From positions 1-7,318 of the forward strand of contig JAKSDN010000953.1 in NCBI GenBank assembly GCA_022360075.1: DNA of 7,318 bases, read 5' to 3'. Each line of letters starts with the position of its first letter. The first letter of the stretch is position 1. Positions 1 to 6,338 of the stretch are shown here, one piece after another. Source of the stretch: Kiloniellales bacterium (lineage in GTDB: Bacteria; Pseudomonadota; Alphaproteobacteria; Kiloniellales; JAKSDN01). Both the position numbers and the translations under genes were made by a program. The notes beneath the pieces are model-generated. The model had not been told where the DNA came from. It searched no databases and saw only the letters and a list, made by a program, of their open reading frames with translations.

Positions 1-3
1 CTC

Positions 4-21
4 GGGTACCATATGGGTACC
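4..21. repeat. Short GGGTACC direct repeat with embedded palindromes
   Basis: The heptamer GGGTACC occurs at 4-10 and again at 15-21, separated by ATAT. GGTACC is itself a palindrome, and CCATATGG (9-16) forms a second palindrome across the spacer, so the block is symmetric as well as directly repeated. It lies just outside the possible IS end at 46-60. It may be a target-site scar or a small operator; nothing in the sequence decides between these. Confidence 0.35.
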
Positions 22-45
22 GCCAGAAATCAAGCTCAGGCCACC

Positions 46-60
46 TGACCTGCCCCAGGC
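46..60 (-). mobile_element. Possible terminal inverted-repeat remnant of an IS3-family element
   Basis: TGACCTGCCCC followed by AGGC resembles, from memory, the outer ends of some IS3-family elements, which commonly start with TGA or TGG and a C-rich core. It lies about 290 bp beyond the transposase motif at 284-343. That is roughly the distance expected between the second catalytic aspartate of an IS3 OrfB and the downstream end of the element. The partner repeat was not found in the window, so this is a tentative boundary. Confidence 0.3.
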
Positions 61-283
61 TACCGACAAAGTGTCCACCATCTCGACGAGGCTGCCGCGA
101 AGCAACGCCGCTCTTTTTCAAACGCCAAATCGGCCGAGCGTGCGGCACCAGGCGCCAAGAGTCTCGGCGCCGATGACTCGAATGCGGAGCAGTGGAATGG
201 GGCGGATGGCGGAGATCGGGAACGGTGCGCTCTTGTGTTCTTGCCCTATAGCGAGTTCGTCGAGCAGGCGGCCCATCTGTGTT

Positions 284-343
284 CTGGCAAGCCCAGAGGT
301 CGAGATCCCGCGAGGTGAACTCGGTGCCTTGATCGACACGAGT
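284..343 (-). pseudogene. Decayed IS3-type transposase (OrfB, DDE integrase core) fragment
   Basis: Reading the minus strand from 343 down to 284 gives TRVDQGTEFTSRDLDLWACQ. This closely matches the block around the second catalytic aspartate of IS3-family OrfB transposases (usual form VDQGTEF/VDNGPEF followed by a -DLDLWAY- segment). Two in-frame stops lie just upstream on the same strand (the frame reads A-stop-IGCP-stop-AT before the motif). Downstream the expected FSRPGKPTDN block is missing. The gene is therefore a dead remnant, and its true limits are wider than these coordinates, probably reaching from about 400 to the possible terminal repeat near 46. The call rests on a single 20-residue block recognised by eye. 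Confidence 0.55.
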
Positions 344-433
344 GGCCTATGGACAGCCGATCTACGCGCAGATGCGCTTGAGGATTGCAGTCCGAGGGAG
401 GGGAACTCAACGGACGCTACGGATGGCAAGACT

Positions 434-467
434 AAAGGTCCACCCCTGAAAACAGGTGCCGCCCTTT
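434..467. repeat. Imperfect 15-bp inverted repeat with AAAA loop
   Basis: Arms 434-448 (AAAGGTCCACCCCTG) and 453-467 (CAGGTGCCGCCCTTT) match at 11 of 15 positions around an AAAA loop at 449-452. The inner CCTG/CAGG pairs and the outer AAAGG/CCTTT pairs are the paired parts. It sits directly beside the perfect dyad at 469-497. It could be a weak transcription terminator on either strand or part of a compound operator. No clean U-tract follows immediately, so a terminator is unproven. Confidence 0.35.
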
Positions 468-468
468 C

Positions 469-497
469 CAAATAGTCATGCTTACGATGACTATTTG
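469..497. promoter_or_regulatory. Perfect 11-bp inverted repeat, candidate operator or hairpin
   Basis: The left arm CAAATAGTCAT (469-479) and right arm ATGACTATTTG (487-497) are exact reverse complements around a 7-nt spacer. The block is AT-rich in a GC-rich window and lies about 165-190 bp upstream of the regulator gene. The dyad form and position suit a binding site for a dimeric regulator. The GCTTTTGTTTT tract at 500-510 makes a rho-independent terminator for leftover rightward transcription the main alternative, but the stem is AT-rich and the T tract is interrupted. Which protein binds it cannot be told from the sequence. Confidence 0.5.
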
Positions 498-660
498 TCG
501 CTTTTGTTTTGCGCAAGCATGGCGCTAAACCAGTCATGCCGAAAGCGATGCGAAACAGATCCCGCGATTCAGGCGAAGCTGCGCGGTCCGCCTTACGTGG
601 GCGTATCCGGATTGCCAAAGCGCGACCGAACGTGAGGGTCTAGGGAGGGCGGCCTTTGTC

Positions 661-1725
661 GTGATGATTGACGCAGCAAGTCTCAAGAAGGGCTTAAGGT
701 GCCCTTCTATGAGGCCTATGGCCAGCCGGCCGAAACTAGGTTCGCGCCAGGCTGCCCGACGCTTCGGCCTGTTCCTAACGCCGGACTTCTCCGCCTTCTC
801 GGTAAGCTGCTTTGTGCAACCGCTCAGGGTGGCAAACCAGCTCTCTTCGGAGAAGCTGTACGAATGGGAGACGATTTCACTCGATAGCACGCTCGTTCAG
901 GCCTCAAATGGGCTCAGGGTAAGACCCGATCGTCCAGTCTCTGATCTTTCGGCTGTAAGGGAGTTGAGGCTCACTGACTTGGTGATCTGCGATGGCAGCC
1001 ATCGGCGGGGAGATGAAAGGGTGATCGCACGGCTCCGTGGTTTGTCACGTCATGGGACTCGCATTGGGGCAATCTCCTCCGGTACCTGGGTCCTGGCGCA
1101 TGCGGGGCTATTGCAGGGGCGGCCCTGCACGATTCACTGGGAAGAGCTGGAAGCCTTCCGAAGCGCATTTCCCGAGCTTAGTTCTAGTTCCAATCTGTTC
1201 GAAGTTGACGAGGCTTGCTTCACCTGCGCAGGCGGGGCCGCTGCCCTGGATCTCGCGCTTCACCTGGTTGCTGAGCACGCTGGTCGACCGTTCGCTTTGC
1301 AGGTCTCCGAACGCTTGGTCCTTGGTCGAATGCGGACTGAGGACGAGAGCCAGCGGTTCCGCTTGGCAGACCGTCTGGCGGTTACGAATCCGTCGCTCCT
1401 GCGCGCTGTGGAGATCATGGAGAGCAACCTGGAATTCCCCCGATCGCTGGATCAGATAGTCGTCGAAACGAAAGCAACAAAACGGTCTCTACAAAGGCTA
1501 TTCCGGAAGCACCTCCAGCAAACTCCTCTTGAATATTACATGTCCTTGCGACTGCGTCTCGGCCGTCAGCTCTTGCAGCAGACGTCGATGCCGGTCATTG
1601 AGATCGCCCTGGCATGTGGCTTTCGGACGCCATCGCATTTCTGCCAGCGGTACAGACGTTTCTTCGGTTGCTCACCCAGTGAGGACCGGCGACGGTCGGT
1701 AGTGTCCGGCGACCGGGTTGCCTGA
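661..1725 (+). CDS. GATase1/DJ-1-like AraC-family transcriptional regulator (GlxA/GbdR/CdhR class)
   Basis: A cytoplasmic DNA-binding regulator. Residues about 34-205 form a DJ-1/PfpI-like domain (opening RRFGLFLTPDFS, then the elbow GAISSGTWVLAHAGLL near 136-151 and the CAGGAAALDLALHLV segment near 189-203). Residues about 244-340 form an AraC-type double helix-turn-helix, ending in the signature IALACGFRTPSHFCQRYRRFFGCSPSE. The elbow cysteine of catalytic PfpI proteins is replaced by Ser139, so the domain probably senses a ligand rather than acting as an enzyme. Family members GbdR and CdhR respond to glycine betaine or dimethylglycine and to carnitine; the ligand here is unknown. The start is uncertain. 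GTG 661 or ATG 664 follow GGGAGG (643-648) at rather long spacing, while ATG 709 follows AAGG (696-699) at better spacing and would give 338 residues. The hydrolase gene starts 57 bp downstream on the same strand, suggesting co-transcription. Confidence 0.92.
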   Translation: MMIDAASLKKGLRCPSMRPMASRPKLGSRQAARRFGLFLTPDFSAFSVSCFVQPLRVANQLSSEKLYEWETISLDSTLVQASNGLRVRPDRPVSDLSAVRELRLTDLVICDGSHRRGDERVIARLRGLSRHGTRIGAISSGTWVLAHAGLLQGRPCTIHWEELEAFRSAFPELSSSSNLFEVDEACFTCAGGAAALDLALHLVAEHAGRPFALQVSERLVLGRMRTEDESQRFRLADRLAVTNPSLLRAVEIMESNLEFPRSLDQIVVETKATKRSLQRLFRKHLQQTPLEYYMSLRLRLGRQLLQQTSMPVIEIALACGFRTPSHFCQRYRRFFGCSPSEDRRRSVVSGDRVA

Positions 1726-1770
1726 ACACGGGATACCAGCGATCGCTCGAGTTTGGCAGAGACAAGTCAT

Positions 1771-1776
1771 GAAGGA
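1771..1776 (+). promoter_or_regulatory. Ribosome binding site of the hydrolase gene
   Basis: GAAGGA ends 6 nt before ATG 1783, a good Shine-Dalgarno match and spacing that supports this start. The site lies inside a duplicated TCATGAAGG (1767-1775 and 1781-1789). The first copy contains an out-of-frame ATG at 1769, so a five-codon reading frame ends at a TGA that overlaps the hydrolase start codon as ATGA. Confidence 0.6.
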
Positions 1777-1782
1777 TGAATC

Positions 1783-3801
1783 ATGAAGGTCGCGAAAGTG
1801 TTCCCTTGTTCTGTGCGCGAGATCGAGACGGTCTGGATTACGATGCCGGACGGCTGCAGGCTGGCGGCTCGCCTCTGGCTGCCGGAGGGCGCTGAGGGCG
1901 AACCGGTGCCCGCGATCCTGGAGTACATCCCCTACCGCCGTCGAGACTTCATGGCAATCAGGGATTCGGTCATACATCCCTATCTCGCCGGCCACGGCTA
2001 CGCCTGTATCCGTGTCGACCTTCGCGGGTCCGGCGATTCGGATGGGATCCTGGAAGATGAATATCTGCAACAGGAACTGGATGACGCTGTTGAGGTCATT
2101 CGATGGATTGTAGAGCAGGTATGGTGCACTGGCTCCGTCGGCATGATGGGCATCTCGTGGGGCGGATTCAATTCCCTTCAGGTGGCGGCCATGCGGCCCT
2201 CTGGCCTCAAGGCAATCATCACCGCGTGTTCCACTGACGACCGCTACGCTGACGACTCCCATTTCATGGGAGGCTGCTTCCTGTCGGAAAACGTCAGGCT
2301 GGCAGCTCGAAACCTGAGTTTCAGCACGCGTCCCCCCGACCTAGAGATCGTGGGCGAACGTTGGCGCGATATGTGGCTCGAGCGGCTGGAGCGCAACAAC
2401 CCGACGCTGATCGACTGGCTCGCACACCAGCGTCGCGACGACTTTTGGAAGCATGGCTCGGTCTGTGAGAATTTCGCCGAAATCGAATGCGCGGTCTATG
2501 CCGTAGGTGGCTGGGCGGACGCCTACTCCAATGCGATTCCGCGAATGCTCGGCGGGCTGACCTGCCCGAGGAAGGGCCTCATCGGACCTTGGAGTCACGG
2601 CTGGCCACATATGGCCGTGCCGGGCCCGGCGATCGGCTTTCTGCAAGATGCTCTCCGTTGGTGGGACTATTGGCTCAAGGGGCAAGACAACGGCATCATG
2701 GACGAGCCTATGTTGCGGATCTGGATGCAGGAAAGCGTGCCGCCGAAACCGAGATATGAGGAAAGGCCTGGCCGCTGGATTGCCGAGCCCGCTTGGCCAT
2801 CTAGCAACGTTAAGACTCAGCGTTTTGCGCTCAACCCTGGCCAGATTGACCGCGAGCCCGGACCGGAAGAGGTGCTCATCCACGACTCGCCCCAGACGGT
2901 CGGTGTCATGGCAGGCGAATTCAATCCCCATGGTCACAGCGACGAGATGGCCGGCGATCAACGCTGGGAGGATGGCGCATCGCTGGTTTTCGACAGTGAC
3001 CCTCTAGCCGAGTGTTTCGAGATTCTGGGGGCGCCGGTGGTTGAACTGGCACTGGCAGCCGATCGGCCGCGGGCCTTCGTTGCTGTCCGCCTCAATGACG
3101 TTGCGCCGGGTGGCGCCGCAACCCGGGTGAGCTACGGGTTGCTCAACCTCACCCATCGTAACGGCCATGAGCGGCCCGAAGCGGTCGAGCCCGGCAAGGT
3201 GTACCGTGTGCGTGTCCGCCTCAACGATGTCGCCCATAGCTTTCCCGTCGGGCACCGCATTCGCGTTTCGCTCTCGAGCGCCTATTGGCCCTTGGTTTGG
3301 CCTTCACCCAAAGCTGTTCGGTTCGAGGTTATCGCCGGTGCCAGCGCTCTCGAACTGCCGGAGCGGCCGCCGCGCAGCGGGGATGGCGACCTTGTACCCT
3401 TCGGCCCCGCCCAAGGCGCGGAGCCGCTTGCTCATCGGATCCTATGGCCGGACAAGCGGGGACGTTTCCTTCAACGTGATGTGGCGACGGCAACGACGGT
3501 GATGACAGAAGCGGTCAAGGAGCGCACGCAGGTCGAGCTCCCCGACATCGCTCTGACCTATAGCTGCGATGGTCACAAACGCTTTGAGATCAAGGACGGC
3601 GAGCCTCTGTCGGCGACTGCAGAGGCATACTATTCGACGCGATACCAACGCGGTGATTGGTGCGTTCGAACCGAGACCAGGATGGTTTTGAGCGCAACCG
3701 AAGATGACTTCCTGTTGACGGCGACGCTCGATGCCTTTGAGAGCGACACGCGGATCCTGACGCGGTCTTGGAGCGAACGGATTGCCCGCGATCTGCTGTG
3801 A
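1783..3801 (+). CDS. CocE/NonD-family alpha/beta hydrolase (S15-like), long form
   Basis: A predicted cytoplasmic serine hydrolase of the X-Pro dipeptidyl-peptidase/cocaine esterase family, which cleaves esters or amides; the substrate here is unknown. The alpha/beta-hydrolase domain spans about residues 15-300. It has the oxyanion-side motif EYIPYRRRD (47-55), HGYACIRVDLRGSGDSDG (71-88) and the nucleophile elbow GISWGG with Ser125. The likely acid and base are Asp246 in GGWADAYSN and His272 in GPWSHG. A jelly-roll beta domain follows (about 325-540, with SFPVGHRIRVSLSSAYWP). A further segment of about 120 residues ends in IARDLL; it is absent from the shorter 574-residue Rhodococcus CocE, but I recall the same long form in many alphaproteobacterial homologues. 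No signal peptide is visible. It lies 57 bp after the regulator and converges on the flavoprotein gene. Family call firm; biological role open. Confidence 0.93.
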   Translation: MKVAKVFPCSVREIETVWITMPDGCRLAARLWLPEGAEGEPVPAILEYIPYRRRDFMAIRDSVIHPYLAGHGYACIRVDLRGSGDSDGILEDEYLQQELDDAVEVIRWIVEQVWCTGSVGMMGISWGGFNSLQVAAMRPSGLKAIITACSTDDRYADDSHFMGGCFLSENVRLAARNLSFSTRPPDLEIVGERWRDMWLERLERNNPTLIDWLAHQRRDDFWKHGSVCENFAEIECAVYAVGGWADAYSNAIPRMLGGLTCPRKGLIGPWSHGWPHMAVPGPAIGFLQDALRWWDYWLKGQDNGIMDEPMLRIWMQESVPPKPRYEERPGRWIAEPAWPSSNVKTQRFALNPGQIDREPGPEEVLIHDSPQTVGVMAGEFNPHGHSDEMAGDQRWEDGASLVFDSDPLAECFEILGAPVVELALAADRPRAFVAVRLNDVAPGGAATRVSYGLLNLTHRNGHERPEAVEPGKVYRVRVRLNDVAHSFPVGHRIRVSLSSAYWPLVWPSPKAVRFEVIAGASALELPERPPRSGDGDLVPFGPAQGAEPLAHRILWPDKRGRFLQRDVATATTVMTEAVKERTQVELPDIALTYSCDGHKRFEIKDGEPLSATAEAYYSTRYQRGDWCVRTETRMVLSATEDDFLLTATLDAFESDTRILTRSWSERIARDLL

Positions 3802-3838
3802 GGCAGAGCCTTGGAAATCGCAGAAAACCTCCACACGG
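3802..3838. other. Convergent intergenic gap
   Basis: Only 37 bp separate the stop codon of the hydrolase from that of the opposing flavoprotein gene. I see no strong GC stem followed by a T-run on either strand, so either termination lies inside the neighbouring genes or depends on Rho. Confidence 0.5.
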
Positions 3839-6250
3839 TCAGCTCCGCAACCGTTGTCCCATTGGGTCGAAAGGCGAGGGAGCGATGACTGTCGCTGGTT
3901 GATGGTTCGCCAGAATCATGACCGAGAGCTCTGTTCCGACCTCAGCCGACTTCGGGTCGACTAACGCCAGTGCTAGGCTCTGCTCAGTCCAGTGCCCGTA
4001 TCCGCCGGAGGTCACCGCGCCAACGCAGGTGTTGCCCCGAAACACCGACTCGTTCCCAAGGGCGTCAGCGTCCGATACCTCCACGGCAAGGGTGACCAGC
4101 CGTCGTTGAGGGCCGCTTTCGGCATGGCGCAAGAGAGCTTCGCGGCCGATGAACTCACCCTTGTCCAGTTTGACCCGCGATGAAAGGCCGAGTTCGAAGG
4201 GCGTGACATCGGATGAGATCTCCGCGCCACTCCGCAGATAGCTCTTCTCCAGGCGAAGCGAGTCCATAGCACGTGTGCCGATTTCGCGAAGATCCAGATC
4301 TTTGCCAACTTGCCGGATGGCGTCGTAAAGCCGTAGTTGGTCAGGCAGTCGGCAGTGAAGCTCGTAGCCGAGATCGCCGGAGAAGGAGACGCGCAGAGCC
4401 CGAATTTCCACACCTCCCACGACGATCTCTCGGGAGTTGAAGAACGGATAGCAGTCATTGGAGAGATCTTCGTCGGTCAACCTCGACAGCAACTCGCGGG
4501 ACCGCGGACCGGCAAGGCTGAGGCCGGCCATTTCCTCGCTGAGATATCGGATCTCAACGCCTCTGGCCGGGCGATGTGCCTCGAACCAACGTCGGTGGAG
4601 ATTCTGCATGGCGCCGGAGCCGGCAAGGTAGAAGACGTCATCGGTGATCCGGGTCACCGTGAACTCTCCCAGAATCCCGCCGACGTTGTTCACCATCGGC
4701 ATCAGCTTGATTTGCCCAACTCTGTTGGGTGCCCGGTTCACAAAGAGCCGATTGACGAAGTTCTCGGCTCCTGGGCCACATACCTCGTAGTTGGAGAAAC
4801 CCAGCAGATCGACCAAGGCGACGTTGCCTCGTAGCGCCCGGCACTCCTCACCTACAGTTGCGAACCAGTTTGGGCGCCGATAGCCCGCGGTGTCCTTCGG
4901 TTCGATACCCGCTGGTGCAAACCAGAGCGGCCGCTCCCAGCCGAAGACGCTACCGAAGACCGCTCGGTTTGCTCTCTGACGCGGGTACAACGGCCCTGTC
5001 CGGACGGGTCTTCCGGCGTCTCGCTCCTCATGCGGCAAGTGTACGGCGTAGCGACGGGCGTAGGAGTCGTGAGCGCGTGCACGCGTGTATTCGCCGAGTG
5101 CCCAATCGCCAAAGCGTGCAACGTCGCAATTCGTAAGATCCATGCTCGGCTGCCCCTCCACGATCCACTCCGCAATCAGCTGTCCGAAGCCGCCGCCCAT
5201 GGCAAGGCCCGCAAGGAAACCTGCGGCGGCGAAGTGATTGCGTTGTTCGGGCATCCAACCCAGGAGGGGCCGGGTATCCGGTGTAAAGCAGAAGGGGCCG
5301 TTAACAATGCGTTTGATGCCTGCGTCCGCAAGGCAAGGGACCCGCTGGACGATTCGTTCGTAGAAGGGCAAAAGCCTGTCGAGATCGTCAGGTAAGAGCG
5401 CCATATCGAAGTCCGGCGGAACTGCGTCCTCGCCGAATGTGTGGGAGTCGGCTTCGTAGATGCCTATAAGCAGGCCATCACTTTCCTGTCTCAGATAGCA
5501 AGAACCGTCCACGTCCCGGAACACCGGCAACTCATGATCGATCGACGCAAGGGCTTCTATCCGGTCGGTGATGATGTACTGATGCTGCATCGCCATCATG
5601 GGGAGCCGTGCGTTGGTCATGCCCGCGATCTCATTGGCGTAGAAGCCTGACGCGTTCACGATGATCTCCGTTTCGATCACCTCCCCATCGGTTATGACCT
5701 GCCAGGAGCCATCCCGCTGTGGCGCCAGGTCGGTTACCGGAGTTCGAAGCCGGAACTCAGCGCCGCGACTTCTGGCGCCTTTCGCGTAGGCGTGGGTGAT
5801 TCCATAGGGATCCGCATGACCGCCTTTCGGGTCGTAGAGACCCCCCAAGAGCCCGTCTGGATGAACGATCGGACAGCGCGCAACGACTTCCTTCGGGTTG
5901 AGTAGTTGGTAGCCGTAGCCGAGCCGTTTGCCGATGCCATAGATGGCCTTGAACTCGTCCATTCGTTGGGGTGTCGTTGCCAGGTTAATGCCGCCGACCT
6001 GATGGAAGCTCGTCTCCTGACCAGTCTCTGCCGGCAGGGACGCCCACAGATCGTAGGTCATCTTGTAAATTCGGGAAAAAGCCGGGTTGGTATGAAAGGT
6101 GTTGCCGTTTGACGCCGCATGCCAAGTGGAACCGGATGTCAGCTCTGACTTCTCTAATAGGAGCACATCGCGCCAGCCCAGCCTGGTGAGGTGGTAAGCA
6201 ATGCTACATCCAATAACACCACCGCCTATAATTGTTACGCGCTTGTTCAT
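3839..6250 (-). CDS. Dimethylglycine/sarcosine dehydrogenase-like FAD oxidoreductase with GcvT domain
   Basis: Predicted to oxidise an N-methyl group of dimethylglycine, sarcosine or a related amine and pass the one-carbon unit to tetrahydrofolate. At 803 residues it has the length and order of four-domain DMGDH enzymes. An N-terminal FAD domain carries the Rossmann motif IIGGGVIGCSIAYHL (7-21) and TSGSTWHAA (38-46). By analogy with DMGDH, His44 there is the probable covalent FAD ligand. The substrate-domain motif MQHQYIITD lies near 221-229, and a flavin-closing AAAGFLAGLAMGGGFGQLIAEW at 341-362. A linker with FGWERPLWF (436-444) leads into the GcvT-like folate domain, with LSLAGPRSRELL (577-588), SGDLGYELH (624-632) and SLRLEKSYLRSG (664-675). 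The C-terminal barrel contains GNES (732-735) and VTSGGYGHW (746-754), echoing mammalian DMGDH. The start ATG has two nearby Shine-Dalgarno candidates. The MttB-family gene lies 88 bp upstream on the same strand. Exact substrate unproven. Confidence 0.9.
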   Translation of the reverse strand: MNKRVTIIGGGVIGCSIAYHLTRLGWRDVLLLEKSELTSGSTWHAASNGNTFHTNPAFSRIYKMTYDLWASLPAETGQETSFHQVGGINLATTPQRMDEFKAIYGIGKRLGYGYQLLNPKEVVARCPIVHPDGLLGGLYDPKGGHADPYGITHAYAKGARSRGAEFRLRTPVTDLAPQRDGSWQVITDGEVIETEIIVNASGFYANEIAGMTNARLPMMAMQHQYIITDRIEALASIDHELPVFRDVDGSCYLRQESDGLLIGIYEADSHTFGEDAVPPDFDMALLPDDLDRLLPFYERIVQRVPCLADAGIKRIVNGPFCFTPDTRPLLGWMPEQRNHFAAAGFLAGLAMGGGFGQLIAEWIVEGQPSMDLTNCDVARFGDWALGEYTRARAHDSYARRYAVHLPHEERDAGRPVRTGPLYPRQRANRAVFGSVFGWERPLWFAPAGIEPKDTAGYRRPNWFATVGEECRALRGNVALVDLLGFSNYEVCGPGAENFVNRLFVNRAPNRVGQIKLMPMVNNVGGILGEFTVTRITDDVFYLAGSGAMQNLHRRWFEAHRPARGVEIRYLSEEMAGLSLAGPRSRELLSRLTDEDLSNDCYPFFNSREIVVGGVEIRALRVSFSGDLGYELHCRLPDQLRLYDAIRQVGKDLDLREIGTRAMDSLRLEKSYLRSGAEISSDVTPFELGLSSRVKLDKGEFIGREALLRHAESGPQRRLVTLAVEVSDADALGNESVFRGNTCVGAVTSGGYGHWTEQSLALALVDPKSAEVGTELSVMILANHQPATVIAPSPFDPMGQRLRS

Positions 6251-6338
6251 GCTCGTCCTGTCCTTAAGGGGTTCACGGGATCGGCGGTGAGAAACTCAAA
6301 CCTGTCGATTTCCGACCCGGCGTCGCCCAGCGCGACGT
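6251..6338 (-). other. Intergenic spacer within the probable methyltransferase-dehydrogenase operon
   Basis: This spacer of 88 bp separates the methyltransferase stop from the dehydrogenase start. Apart from the ribosome binding site at its left end and the 8-bp palindrome CCTTAAGG (6262-6269) overlapping it, I see no promoter, terminator or gene, so read-through transcription is the simplest model. Confidence 0.45.
6256..6265 (-). promoter_or_regulatory. Ribosome binding site of the flavoprotein gene
   Basis: Read on the minus strand the bases before ATG 6250 are AAGGACAGGACGAGC. AAGGA sits 10 nt and AGGA 5 nt upstream of the start codon, giving two overlapping Shine-Dalgarno matches that support the MNKRV start. 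Confidence 0.6.

Larger units (their letters stand above)
1..660. other. Gene-free left flank with IS debris and a probable control region
   Basis: I see no intact gene here. Open frames on both strands in this stretch lack recognisable domains and overlap one another, so I treat them as chance. The left two thirds carries a short stretch clearly resembling an IS3-type transposase on the minus strand (separate entry). Positions 430-540 are less GC-rich than the rest and rich in dyad symmetry, as expected for the upstream control region of the regulator gene that begins near 661. I could not find a convincing sigma-70 promoter pair. Confidence 0.6.

Noticed and set aside
118..618. Minus-strand open frame of 166 codons (and a plus-strand frame 71-475)
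   Set aside because: No recognisable domain in either. The minus frame is one register away from the real transposase remnant, and both cross the dyad-rich control region or IS debris. GC-rich DNA readily gives open frames of this size.
612..640. Sigma-70 promoter starting with TTGCCA before the regulator
   Set aside because: No acceptable -10 hexamer lies at 16-18 bp spacing.
534..890. Minus-strand frame of 118 codons upstream of and into the regulator
   Set aside because: It overlaps the well-supported regulator gene in antisense and shows no family resemblance.
2341..2961. Minus-strand frame of 206 codons inside the hydrolase gene
   Set aside because: Antisense shadow of a clear CocE-family gene; the translation is rich in Arg, Pro and His with no domain.
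3799..3838. Bidirectional terminator in the convergent gap (GTGAGG with CCTCCAC)
   Set aside because: The pairing needs a bulge, spans a long loop and has no T-run on either side.
4661..4670. Loss of the GcvT catalytic aspartate (GGILGEF in place of the GGILDDL form of T-protein) as a sign of a dead folate site
   Set aside because: As I recall, mammalian DMGDH itself has an Ala-Glu pair at this place, so Gly-Glu here looks normal for this branch rather than a defect.
4337..4834. Plus-strand frame of 165 codons inside the flavoprotein gene
   Set aside because: Antisense shadow of the GcvT-domain coding sequence with no recognisable motif.
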